Positions 17,876 through 25,572 of a stretch of DNA of 28,541 bases are shown here, one piece after another. The translations under genes were made by a program, and so were the position numbers. The notes beneath the pieces are model-generated. The model saw only the letters and a program-made list of their open reading frames with translations. It was not told the origin of the DNA and did no database searches. The number at the start of each line of letters is the position of its first letter. Positions within the stretch are counted from its first letter, which is position 1. The stretch is from Bacteroidota bacterium (lineage in GTDB: Bacteria > Bacteroidota > Bacteroidia > Bacteroidales > VadinHA17), in contig JAKLFN010000005.1 in NCBI GenBank assembly GCA_022711195.1, forward strand, positions 1-28,541. The letters run 5' to 3'.

Positions 17876-18001
17876 TCAGCCGACCTGTTCGGTCTGATCA
17901 TTTTCAGCATTGCTGTAGGCCGGGCATGCCTGCTTGGTACAAGAACCGGCAACCAGAACAGCTACAAAAGCGATGATCAGTAAAACAGCAAATTTTTTCA
18001 T
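17876..18001 (-). CDS. Small lipoprotein, 41 residues
   Basis: A short reading frame from the ATG at 18001 encodes MKKFAVLLIIAFVAVLVAG followed by Ser-Cys: a basic start, a long hydrophobic core and a cysteine at position 21 that can take a lipid. The remaining 20 residues (TKQACPAYSNAENDQTEQVG) are polar. I recall tiny Bacteroidota lipoproteins with a similar Cys-Pro-Ala-Tyr motif, but this is from memory and the function is unknown. A -7 box lies about 23 bases upstream. The next gene (the exported barrel-like protein) begins 15 bases after its stop. The lipobox (AGSC) is not canonical. Confidence 0.68.
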   Translation of the reverse strand: MKKFAVLLIIAFVAVLVAGSCTKQACPAYSNAENDQTEQVG

Positions 18002-18023
18002 ACCAGATTCAATTATTAAAATA

Positions 18024-18052
18024 CAAAAATAACCTTTTCACTTAAAAAACAA
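18024..18052 (-). promoter_or_regulatory. Candidate promoter of the small lipoprotein operon
   Basis: The minus strand has TATTTTTG (18031-18024), an exact -7 match, and TTG (18052-18050) 18 bases upstream, one base shorter than the usual spacer. It lies 22 bases before the lipoprotein ATG. Confidence 0.45.
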
Positions 18053-18182
18053 TATCTGTACTGCAATTTATATTCTAACACGATTTCATCATAAATTTTT
18101 CTGAAATCTTTATGTTAAACAGATAAACGGCTCAAAAGGTTCATAAATTGTTTTAAGTTTTCAGCTGCCAACATTTTTAAGG

Positions 18183-18190
18183 TAAATTTG
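18183..18190 (+). promoter_or_regulatory. Candidate -7 box for the msrBA fusion gene
   Basis: TAAATTTG matches TAnnTTTG exactly. A weak -33 element (TTTT at 18158-18161) lies 21 bases upstream. The box ends 26 bases before the ATG at 18217, which leaves a short leader and supports that start region. Confidence 0.42.
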
Positions 18191-18216
18191 TTTATGCATT
18201 ATAAAATGTGAATAAA

Positions 18217-19149
18217 ATGAAAGCCAAAAAATTTACATATTTGCCACTCATAATTTTATTAACGATGACAACAGAATCTTATTCCCAGGAGAAGCTTTCC
18301 TATAATGATCTTTCAAAAGCCGAATCAGATGTCATAAACAGGAAGAGCACGGAGACACCCTTTACGGGTAAATTTGTCAATCATAAGGAAAAAGGCACTT
18401 ATGTATGCAAAAAATGCGGAGCAGCACTTTTTGAATCTTCTTCAAAATTTGAATCTGACTGCGGCTGGCCAAGCTTCGACGATGAGATCCCGGGAGCCGT
18501 AAAAAGAGTTCCTGACAGTGATGGCAGAAGAACAGAGATAATATGTGCATCATGCAACGGGCACCTTGGACATGTGTTTGAGGGCGAGCGGTTTACAGCT
18601 AAGAACACCCGTCACTGTGTTAATTCGGTCTCGCTCGACTTTGTGCCTGCCAGCCTGGCTCAGGGCCGCTATGGAACAGCAATATTCGGAGGCGGATGCT
18701 TCTGGGGCGTCGAATATTTTCTCCAGAAACAAACGGGAGTGATATCGGCAACATCAGGATTTATCGGCGGACATGTAAAAAATCCATCTTATAAGGAAGT
18801 CTGTACAGGAACTACCGGTCATGCCGAAGCTGTAAAAGTTATCTATGATCCTGCAAAAACATCATACGAAACTTTGCTGAAATTGTTTATGGAAATTCAT
18901 GATCCCACACAGGTAGGAGGACAGGGTCCCGATCTTGGCGATCAGTACCGGTCGGAGATCTTCTATATGAACGAAGAACAGAAGAAAATTGCAGAGAAGA
19001 ATATAAATATTTTAAAATCAAAAGGATATAAAGTGGCCACTGCACTTACTAAAGCCTCAGAATTCTATGAAGCTGAAAAATATCACCAGGATTATTATTT
19101 CAACAATGGCAAAGTGCCTTACTGCCACGGGTACACCAAAAGATTCTGA
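18217..19149 (+). CDS. msrBA: Exported bifunctional methionine sulfoxide reductase, MsrB-MsrA fusion
   Basis: This enzyme repairs both stereoisomers of oxidised methionine. An N-terminal signal sequence (about residues 1-24, ending ESYSQ) sends it to the periplasm. The MsrB domain comes first, with zinc cysteines 64, 67, 110 and 113 (CKKC and CASC), CGWPSF with Cys82, and the catalytic Cys134 in RHCVNS. The MsrA domain follows, with catalytic Cys161 in GGGCFWGVEYF, a further Cys196 in EVCTGTTGHAEA and Cys303 in YCHGYTK as possible resolving residues. I prefer the ATG at 18217; a GTG at 18208 would add three residues. The electron donor (a membrane thiol carrier) is not encoded here. The next gene starts 95 bases later. 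Confidence 0.95.
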   Translation: MKAKKFTYLPLIILLTMTTESYSQEKLSYNDLSKAESDVINRKSTETPFTGKFVNHKEKGTYVCKKCGAALFESSSKFESDCGWPSFDDEIPGAVKRVPDSDGRRTEIICASCNGHLGHVFEGERFTAKNTRHCVNSVSLDFVPASLAQGRYGTAIFGGGCFWGVEYFLQKQTGVISATSGFIGGHVKNPSYKEVCTGTTGHAEAVKVIYDPAKTSYETLLKLFMEIHDPTQVGGQGPDLGDQYRSEIFYMNEEQKKIAEKNINILKSKGYKVATALTKASEFYEAEKYHQDYYFNNGKVPYCHGYTKRF

Positions 19150-19183
19150 ACAGTATTAAAAAGTCTTAAAAAAGAGGTTCATT

Positions 19184-19195
19184 CTTACCGGTAAG
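19184..19195. promoter_or_regulatory. Perfect 12-base palindrome upstream of the cytochrome-SUMF1 gene
   Basis: CTTACCGGTAAG is its own reverse complement and lies 49 bases before the ATG at 19245. Such symmetry suits a dimeric regulator, but no regulator gene is adjacent and function is inferred. Confidence 0.35.
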
Positions 19196-19203
19196 TCAGA
19201 CAA

Positions 19204-19231
19204 TCAATTAACTTTAACAAGTTTTAATTGA
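19204..19231. promoter_or_regulatory. AT-rich inverted repeat before the cytochrome-SUMF1 gene
   Basis: TCAATTAA (19204-19211) pairs with TTAATTGA (19224-19231), and CTT/AAG extend the stem inward with a two-base bulge. It ends 13 bases before the start codon. It could be an operator, a leader hairpin, or a weak terminator of the msrBA gene, since a T-rich stretch follows. Confidence 0.35.
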
Positions 19232-19244
19232 CTGTTTACTTTTT

Positions 19245-20780
19245 ATGGCTTTAAATCTTTATCGGGGAAAATCTCATGCCGGTCGAAGAACAAAGATCTG
19301 GTTTCTTGTACTTGGCATATTATTAACCATCGGCCTCTTCTGGTCGGGCAGGAAGGTTATAAAATACACATCTACAAATAATTACTGTGTATCATGTCAC
19401 ATACATCCGATGGCAGACCAGAGCTGGAAATTGTCGACACATTATAATAACAGCTCAGGAGTAATAGTAAATTGTGTCGATTGTCATCTGCCCCCGGAGG
19501 GTGAAGGATACCTGTTTGCCAAAGCCAAAACAGGCCTCAAGGATCTGTATGGCTTCTATTTCAAGGATAGCTCGAAATTCGACTGGGAGAAGAAAGGTCT
19601 CCTCGAGAATGCAAAGAAAATTGTGTATGAGAACTCATGTCTTGAATGTCACAGCAACCTGTTCCCTGTTACCCTCTCGGTAAATGGCGGGAATGCACAT
19701 CTCCTGTACACCACCAGCAAGGATCCGATAAGCTGCCTGAACTGCCACCTCAACGTCGGACACTATGATCCTGCAGCAGCAGCACATGCACACGATTCAT
19801 CTTTCGGCGTAACTGTTACCTCCACGGAACCACCCTTTGAGTCGCCTGCAAAAGTCGACAGGTTTGAAGATTTTACAGAGATGATCCCCGGCACACGAGT
19901 CTCTTTCAGGATGATAGCTCTCCCGGGTGGCGAGTTCAATATGGGAAGTCCTGACGATGAACCTCTAAGGGATGCCGACGAAGGACCTGTCAGGAAGGTA
20001 AAATTGTCAAAATTCTGGATGGCAGAAACAGAAGTGACATGGGATGAGTATATGGCTTTTTTCAGGGCTACCAGTTCACAGGGAAGAACAGAAGGAACAG
20101 TCGTCAGCAATAAGAAAACGGATGCCATCAGCGGCGCCACACCACCATGGGGTGCGCCCGACCAGGGCTGGGGCAGGGGAGACCGACCCGCAATAACAAT
20201 GTCGTGGCATGCCGCAAATGTCTACTGCCAGTGGCTGTCGCAGGTGACCGGAAAGAAATTCCGGCTGCCGACAGAAGCAGAATGGGAATATGCCTGCCGC
20301 GCCGGAACAGAAACACCATATTTCTTTGAAGGGAATCCAAAAAAACTGACTTCCGATGGCTTCTTCAGGAAGATATTCGGTCCCGATACCACGCTGATAT
20401 CTTCAATGGTGATCTATAATGTCAACAGCCCCTCAAAAACAGAAGAGCCCTCAGCAGTAAAAGCAAATCCTTTCGGACTGAGAAATATGGCAGGAAACGT
20501 GGCTGAATTCTGTTCTGATTATTATTCGCCTGATTTTTACAAGGCTGATTCTACAGGCATTAATCCCCGCGGACCATCGAAAGGCCCGGAACATGTTATC
20601 AGAGGGGGCTCATTTAAAAGCGATGCAAAGGATGTTCGAAGCGCCGCTCGTGACTTCACCAAAACAAAAGCATGGCTGGTGACTGATCCGCAGATGCCAA
20701 AAAGCATCTGGTGGTACTCCGACTGTATCGATGTTGGCTTCAGGGTGGTTTGCGAGATCGACAGCATTACCGGAAGATAG
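19245..20780 (+). CDS. Tetraheme NapC/NrfH-type cytochrome c fused to a formylglycine-generating-enzyme-like (SUMF1) domain
   Basis: This 511-residue protein joins two modules. A single N-terminal membrane helix (about residues 17-34) precedes four c-type heme motifs: CVSCH (48-52), CVDCH (77-81), CLECH (132-136) and CLNCH (164-168). The stretch THYNNSSGV before the second heme fits NapC/NrfH quinol dehydrogenases, which pass electrons from menaquinol to periplasmic enzymes. After a His/Ala linker (about 172-185), residues 220-505 form a SUMF1 fold: GGEFNMGS, LPTEAEWEYACRAG, NPFGLRNMAGNVAEFC, RGGSF and GFRVV. Near RGGSF the cysteine pair of true sulfatase-activating enzymes is missing (SDAKDVRSAAR), so classical formylglycine synthesis is unlikely. 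The whole protein should face the periplasm. It heads the gene unit that includes two exported oxidoreductases. The function is unknown. Confidence 0.9.
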   Translation: MALNLYRGKSHAGRRTKIWFLVLGILLTIGLFWSGRKVIKYTSTNNYCVSCHIHPMADQSWKLSTHYNNSSGVIVNCVDCHLPPEGEGYLFAKAKTGLKDLYGFYFKDSSKFDWEKKGLLENAKKIVYENSCLECHSNLFPVTLSVNGGNAHLLYTTSKDPISCLNCHLNVGHYDPAAAAHAHDSSFGVTVTSTEPPFESPAKVDRFEDFTEMIPGTRVSFRMIALPGGEFNMGSPDDEPLRDADEGPVRKVKLSKFWMAETEVTWDEYMAFFRATSSQGRTEGTVVSNKKTDAISGATPPWGAPDQGWGRGDRPAITMSWHAANVYCQWLSQVTGKKFRLPTEAEWEYACRAGTETPYFFEGNPKKLTSDGFFRKIFGPDTTLISSMVIYNVNSPSKTEEPSAVKANPFGLRNMAGNVAEFCSDYYSPDFYKADSTGINPRGPSKGPEHVIRGGSFKSDAKDVRSAARDFTKTKAWLVTDPQMPKSIWWYSDCIDVGFRVVCEIDSITGR

Positions 20781-20798
20781 ATATAACGATAAAAAGCT

Positions 20799-20825
20799 CC
20801 CCTCCCGGGAGGGGGTGGGGGTGGG
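20799..20825 (+). promoter_or_regulatory. Palindrome overlapping a G-quadruplex motif in the leader of the first Gfo/Idh/MocA gene
   Basis: CCCCTCCCGGGAGGGG (20799-20814) is a perfect 16-base palindrome. Its right half starts GGGAGGGGGTGGGGGTGGG (20807-20825): four G tracts with one-base loops, among the most stable G-quadruplex patterns. It is on the coding strand 23 bases before the ATG at 20849, so the mRNA could fold either as a GC hairpin or as a quadruplex. A dispersed intergenic repeat is an alternative explanation. Confidence 0.6.
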
Positions 20826-20848
20826 TTTATAAAAAAAGAAAAGTGAAA

Positions 20849-22219
20849 ATGAAGGATATTGACAGAAGAAAATTTATCAGCAGGGCTGCAATGGCAGGGA
20901 TTGGCATTGCAGGCGCCGGTGCATTATTGGCTTCCTGTAAGAAGAAAATCGACGCATCAGAACTTAAGCTGCCTCCCGTGTTGCGGGGAGCCCCGAAAGG
21001 TAAGAAGCTGAGGGCAGGGCTCATCGGCACAGGCGACAGGGGGACAGGCGCAGCAATAAACTTTATAAGCTCGGGCCCTGATCTCGAAATTATTGCCCTG
21101 GCTGATGTCTTCCAGGATAAAATTGACGCCTGCAGAACACGATTTGCATCGTTTAACCTGCCCATTCCTGAAGAAAACTGCTTCACCGGGTTTGACGGTT
21201 ATAAGAAACTGATGGCTATTCCGGAAGTCGACGTTGTTCTGCTGGCAACACCTCCGCAGTTCAGACCCGAACATTTCCTCGAAGCAGTGGTGACAAAAAA
21301 GCATGTTTTCATGGAGAAACCCTCTGCTGTTGACCCTGTGGGGATACGTTCGATAATTACATCGGCAAAAAAAGCTGAGGCGATAGGCCTTAACGTGGTC
21401 ACGGGAACACAGCGGCGTCACCAGGAAGATTATTTAGCAACTTATACAGAAGTGATGAATGGAGCCATCGGCAGGATAACCTCGGCAAAAGCCTTCTGGA
21501 ACCAGAATCATGTGTGGTACCGCGAAAGGGAACCGGGATGGAACGATATGGAATATATGATCCGCAACTGGAATAACTTCTGCTGGCTGTGCGGCGATCA
21601 TATCCTCGACACACATGTTCACAATATCGATGTCATTAACTGGTTCATGGGAAAACATCCTGATAAAGCTATCGGCTATGGGGGCCGGGCACGAAGGGTC
21701 ACAGGCGACCAGTATGACTTTTTCAGTGTCGATTTCGATTATGGCAACGGGATAAGCTCTCACAGCATGTGCAGGCAGATAGACTCCTGCGCCAACGGCA
21801 CCGGCGAGATTATTATGGGTACCGAGGGTTATACAAACTGCCAGAACACAATCTGGGATCTCGAAGGAAATATTAAATGGAAGTTTGAATACCCGAAAGA
21901 TGAGAACGGAAACCAGATGGAGACAATTCTCATACCTCCTTATGTGCAGGAACACATGCATCTTGTTTATGCTATCAGGACCGGCAATTATGTCAATGAG
22001 GCTGAACGAACAGCGGAATCAACGCTGACTGCGATCATGGGAAGGACGGCAGCATATACAGGACGTGCAGTTACCTGGGATGAGATCTTCAAATCGGATA
22101 TGGACCTGGGTCCCACGAAAATAGAAATGGGCCCTGTCGATATGATCTTTGATGTTCCTGTCCCGGGAACACCGGTTGAAAGTAATGTTAAACCCTTATT
22201 TAAAGGTCAAATAATATAA
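20849..22219 (+). CDS. Tat-exported Gfo/Idh/MocA family oxidoreductase, probable lipoprotein
   Basis: The family comprises NAD(P)-dependent sugar dehydrogenases. The 456-residue protein opens with a twin-arginine signal (RRKF, residues 6-9), a hydrophobic stretch and a lipobox LASC with Cys30, followed by three lysines, so it is exported folded and anchored. The Rossmann motif GLIGTGDRG (58-66) and the family motif EKP (156-158) are present. The active-site segment GDHILDTHVHNIDVINW (249-265) provides candidate catalytic His and Asp residues. The frame is open upstream into the cytochrome gene, but the ATG at 20849 gives the signal peptide. It follows the cytochrome gene by 68 bases and precedes a second family member by 3. 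Export folded implies that the cofactor is carried along, tightly bound. The substrate is unknown. Confidence 0.92.
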   Translation: MKDIDRRKFISRAAMAGIGIAGAGALLASCKKKIDASELKLPPVLRGAPKGKKLRAGLIGTGDRGTGAAINFISSGPDLEIIALADVFQDKIDACRTRFASFNLPIPEENCFTGFDGYKKLMAIPEVDVVLLATPPQFRPEHFLEAVVTKKHVFMEKPSAVDPVGIRSIITSAKKAEAIGLNVVTGTQRRHQEDYLATYTEVMNGAIGRITSAKAFWNQNHVWYREREPGWNDMEYMIRNWNNFCWLCGDHILDTHVHNIDVINWFMGKHPDKAIGYGGRARRVTGDQYDFFSVDFDYGNGISSHSMCRQIDSCANGTGEIIMGTEGYTNCQNTIWDLEGNIKWKFEYPKDENGNQMETILIPPYVQEHMHLVYAIRTGNYVNEAERTAESTLTAIMGRTAAYTGRAVTWDEIFKSDMDLGPTKIEMGPVDMIFDVPVPGTPVESNVKPLFKGQII

Positions 22220-22222
22220 TCT

Positions 22223-23536
22223 ATGTCGACAAAAACTTCAAGGAGAACATTCGTTAAGCGTTCTGCAGCAGCGGCAACGGGCATATTCGTGATCCCTTCC
22301 ATAATACCTTCTTCAGCCCTGGGTATGGGAGGCAGGATCGCTCCCTCGAACAGGGTGGTAATGGGCGCTATTGGAACAGGGTCGCAGGGCATGTCGAATA
22401 TGAACGACTTCCTTGCACTGAAAAATGCAGTCCAGTTTGTGGCAGTATGTGATGTTGACTCATCACGGCTGCTGAAAGCAAAGGAACGTGTCGATTCAGC
22501 CAATAAGAACAGCGATTGCCGTACCTATGGCGATTACAGGGAATTTCTTGAAAAGGAAAAGCTTGATGCTGTATCGATAGCGTTACCCGATCACTGGCAT
22601 GGGATAATATATACTGAAGCTGTGAACCATAAACTGAATGTCTATGGTGAAAAACCAATATGCCGTACAATAAGAGATGGACAGACGATTGTTGCCGCAG
22701 TAAAGAAGAATAATATTATCTGGCAGACAGGCTGCTGGCAGAGGTCACAGGCACATTTCAGAAAAGGCGCTGAGCTGGCGCTGAATGGCAGGGCCGGTAA
22801 AATAAAATATATCGAAGTAGGACTGCCCGACGGGGGAAGAGGAATAGGAACGCCACCGGTGATGGATGTACCCCCGGAACTAAACTGGGAGATGTGGCTC
22901 GGGCCCGCTCCGAAAGTACCTTACCGGGGTGTTGTGCACTGGAACTGGAGATGGATTCTCGATTACTCCGGCGGCCAGATGACCGACTGGGCAGGTCATC
23001 ATATCGACATTGCAAACTGGGGCGCAGGACTTGAGTATACAGGACCGGTAGAGATATCAGGAAAAGGTGTATATCCGCCTGAAGGAATATATAATGCTCC
23101 TGTCGAATATGACTTTCTCTGCAAATATGAGAATGGTATCGAGATGAGGGTCGCAAATTCTTCAAGACTTAAAATGGGAATGGGAACTACATGGTATGGC
23201 GATCTTGGATGGATACATACCGACAGGGGGAACAGGCTTACAGCTTCTGATCCCAAAATCCTTGAGGAGGTTATCGGTGAAAATGAAACACATCTGTATG
23301 TGAGTGAAAATCACTGGCAGAATTTCGTCGACAGCGTAAAGACCGGTAAACCCAATATAGCTCCAATAGAGCCAGCCTATCGTGCCATATCTGTCGGTCT
23401 GCTTGGTGAAATTGCAATGACAACCGGCGAAACAATACGCTGGGATCCTGTTAAGGAGGAGATAATCGGCAATCCCAGGGCCAGCCGTCTTCTGAGCAGG
23501 CCATACCGTAAACCATGGGAATTACCCACAATTTAA
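22223..23536 (+). CDS. Tat-exported Gfo/Idh/MocA family oxidoreductase
   Basis: This 437-residue protein is a second, divergent family member. It has a twin-arginine signal (RRTF at residues 7-10) and a hydrophobic stretch ending near SALG (31-34), with no lipobox, so it is probably soluble in the periplasm. The Rossmann motif GAIGTGSQG lies at 48-56 and EKP at 143-145. The catalytic-type segment SGGQMTDWAGHHIDIANW lies at about 249-266. NWEMWLGPAP and HWNWRWILDYSGG are typical of the exported Bacteroidota and Planctomycetota branch, whose members occur with ThuA and TIM-barrel sugar isomerases. It starts 3 bases after the previous gene, and a ThuA lipoprotein gene follows 10 bases later, so these are one transcript. 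The substrate is unknown. Confidence 0.92.
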   Translation: MSTKTSRRTFVKRSAAAATGIFVIPSIIPSSALGMGGRIAPSNRVVMGAIGTGSQGMSNMNDFLALKNAVQFVAVCDVDSSRLLKAKERVDSANKNSDCRTYGDYREFLEKEKLDAVSIALPDHWHGIIYTEAVNHKLNVYGEKPICRTIRDGQTIVAAVKKNNIIWQTGCWQRSQAHFRKGAELALNGRAGKIKYIEVGLPDGGRGIGTPPVMDVPPELNWEMWLGPAPKVPYRGVVHWNWRWILDYSGGQMTDWAGHHIDIANWGAGLEYTGPVEISGKGVYPPEGIYNAPVEYDFLCKYENGIEMRVANSSRLKMGMGTTWYGDLGWIHTDRGNRLTASDPKILEEVIGENETHLYVSENHWQNFVDSVKTGKPNIAPIEPAYRAISVGLLGEIAMTTGETIRWDPVKEEIIGNPRASRLLSRPYRKPWELPTI

Positions 23537-23546
23537 TCACCGGAAT

Positions 23547-24638
23547 ATGAAAAATAAAATACTCATACTTTTCCTGGCAGGTCTGCTATCGGCTTTTCTG
23601 CCATCATGCAACAGTTCAAAGATAAAAACCCTTGTCATCACCGGTCCCGGAACACATTACTGGCCCGAGAGCGCCGCTGTGACAAAGCAGATCCTCGACG
23701 AAACAGGATTGTTCTCCGTAAAAATATTGAATACACCTCCCACTGCAGATGACGAAGCGCTCTTTAATCCTCGTTTTTCAAAGTACGGCCTTGTGGTGAT
23801 AAGTTATGAGGGCGGAACCTGGAATAACAGTGCCAAGGAGGCTTTATCTGAATACCTCATTAACGGAGGGGGGTTAGTAGTCTTGAATTCAGCTGTCGAC
23901 CTGGTTATTAATACAGCAGATACCCTCAGGGTGTCGGACCGTTCCGACCTGGAGATTCGTATTCAGCCTATTGAACATCCTGTCACTGCAGGACTGCCTG
24001 TAAGGTGGGTGCAGCCTGAAGATGTTATTTACAAAAATATCAGACCGGCCGGGGAAGATGTACAAGTGCTCGCCTCGGCAGCTTTGGACGGACAGGCAGG
24101 CAGGGGACAAAGACCTTCGCCGGTGCTTCTTTCAAAAATAACAGGAAAGGGAAGGATCTTTGCACTTATGTTTGGAACTCCCGCCGGAGAGAATGTAAAG
24201 TCTGTACATTCTGCCGGGTACATCACCATTCTGCAGAGAGCAGCTGAATGGGCAGCTACCGGAAAAGTTGACCAGGTGGTGCCTTCAGATTTCCCGACAG
24301 CTGCCGGGCCTGTTGTACGTGAGGGGTTCAGCGCCATAGACGAATCAGCAGCATTTGAGAACCTGAAATCGTATGAAACAGGTAAAAGCACAAAATATTA
24401 TACATGGCTTCAGTATCATCTGCAGAAGGCAAATGGAAATGAAGAGGTGCTTTCGGCCTATGAGGTAAAAATGGTAGAACTGCTGAAAGATCCCGTTTCG
24501 ACGAATGATGCAAAGAAACTTATCCTCAGGGAACTCAGCTGGATGGGAACAGATTATTGTGTACCTGCGATCAGGGAGCTGGCTGCGGTTCAGGAACTCA
24601 CCGACGAGGTAAATTTTGCGCTGGAAAGATTGAAATAA
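23547..24638 (+). CDS. ThuA-domain lipoprotein with C-terminal helical extension
   Basis: ThuA-like proteins have a glutamine-amidotransferase-like fold and occur next to sugar dehydrogenases; their reaction is poorly defined. The 363-residue protein has a lipoprotein signal (residues 1-20, LPSC with Cys21). The ThuA domain (about 27-240) includes TLVITGPGTHYWPES, YGLVVISYEGGTWN, the conserved YLINGGGLVVLNSA, HPVTAGLP and GRIFALMFGTP. From about residue 262 the chain is helical and polar with repeated Lys/Glu/Leu patterning, resembling HEAT-like repeats. It lies 10 bases after the second oxidoreductase and 4 before a GT2 gene. Membrane-anchored and periplasmic, it probably acts on the same sugar as the neighbouring oxidoreductases. 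Confidence 0.85.
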   Translation: MKNKILILFLAGLLSAFLPSCNSSKIKTLVITGPGTHYWPESAAVTKQILDETGLFSVKILNTPPTADDEALFNPRFSKYGLVVISYEGGTWNNSAKEALSEYLINGGGLVVLNSAVDLVINTADTLRVSDRSDLEIRIQPIEHPVTAGLPVRWVQPEDVIYKNIRPAGEDVQVLASAALDGQAGRGQRPSPVLLSKITGKGRIFALMFGTPAGENVKSVHSAGYITILQRAAEWAATGKVDQVVPSDFPTAAGPVVREGFSAIDESAAFENLKSYETGKSTKYYTWLQYHLQKANGNEEVLSAYEVKMVELLKDPVSTNDAKKLILRELSWMGTDYCVPAIRELAAVQELTDEVNFALERLK

Positions 24639-24642
24639 GAAT

Positions 24643-25572
24643 ATGTTTTCACTTGTAGTCCCGGTATTCAACGAAGAGAAGCTTGCCGATGAGCTTATTG
24701 GCCGTATAATACCTGCTGTCGAGTCATTTACAACGGATTATGAGGTTATCATCGTCGACGACGGGAGCATTGACAGAACACTTGAGAAGCTATTATTCCA
24801 CAGGCAGACAAATAAAAAAATAAAAGTTGTGTCGCTGTCCAGGAATTTCGGACACCAGGCAGCCTATACCGCAGGACTGGAATATGCCTCCGGCGAGATA
24901 GTAGCCATGATGGACGGCGATCTCCAGGATCCGCCGGAGCTGTTGCCGGAGATGTATAAGAAGATCACTGAAGAAAACTTCGATATCGTCAATGCCAGGA
25001 AAACAGGACGAAAAGGCAGCGGGGCCAGGAAGGTTTATACTGCTATGTTCCATTTTATCTTCCGGAACATAGCCGAGCTGCGGAATATGGCCAACTATGG
25101 AAACTATTCGATGATGCGAAGGATAGCGCTGGAAGCACTTCTGAAGATGAAGGAGAAAGTACGTTACCTGCCAGGGCTGAGGTCGGCAGTAGGTTTCACC
25201 CAGGGCGAAGTCATCTATATACGTGACGACCGGTTCAGGGGGCGCTCAAAGATGAGCCTGTTAAAACTGTTTTCACTGGCTGCCGATGCAATCTTTTCTT
25301 TTTCGAGATTCCCGATAAGATTGTGCCTCATACTGGGGCTGATCGGTACCCTTGTATTCATGGGTGCCGGCGTATACGTCGTTATAGCAAAAGCAACAGG
25401 CGCTGCTATCCCGGGCTGGTCATCAACATTGTTAAGTCTATACTTCCTCGGATCCATTCAACTTGTTTTCCTTGGAATAATCGGAGAATATATTTTCAGG
25501 AATTACAGGGAGTCGCAAAACAGGCCGCTCTATTTTGTAAAAAAACTATATGATGGAAATACGGGGAACTGA
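24643..25572 (+). CDS. Family 2 glycosyltransferase, polyprenol-phosphate (GtrB/DPM1) type
   Basis: The 309-residue enzyme has a cytoplasmic GT-A domain with VPVFNEE (6-12), DDGS (39-42), and DGDLQDPPE (91-99) with the metal-binding acidic residues. Two C-terminal hydrophobic helices follow (about 232-256 and 267-290). This architecture is that of GtrB/ArnC/DPM1-like enzymes, which transfer a sugar from a nucleotide to undecaprenyl phosphate at the inner face of the membrane. The gene starts 4 bases after the ThuA gene, and its stop codon overlaps the start of the GT-C gene by one base, so the two enzymes probably work in sequence. The sugar is unknown. Confidence 0.92.
   Translation: MFSLVVPVFNEEKLADELIGRIIPAVESFTTDYEVIIVDDGSIDRTLEKLLFHRQTNKKIKVVSLSRNFGHQAAYTAGLEYASGEIVAMMDGDLQDPPELLPEMYKKITEENFDIVNARKTGRKGSGARKVYTAMFHFIFRNIAELRNMANYGNYSMMRRIALEALLKMKEKVRYLPGLRSAVGFTQGEVIYIRDDRFRGRSKMSLLKLFSLAADAIFSFSRFPIRLCLILGLIGTLVFMGAGVYVVIAKATGAAIPGWSSTLLSLYFLGSIQLVFLGIIGEYIFRNYRESQNRPLYFVKKLYDGNTGN

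Noticed and set aside
19245..20780. Sulfatase-activating formylglycine-generating enzyme
   Set aside because: The catalytic cysteine pair after RGGS is absent and no sulfatase gene is in the window.
20711..20848. Longer N-terminus of the first Gfo/Idh/MocA gene
   Set aside because: It would overlap the cytochrome gene and translate the palindrome/G-run; the ATG at 20849 gives a proper twin-arginine signal.
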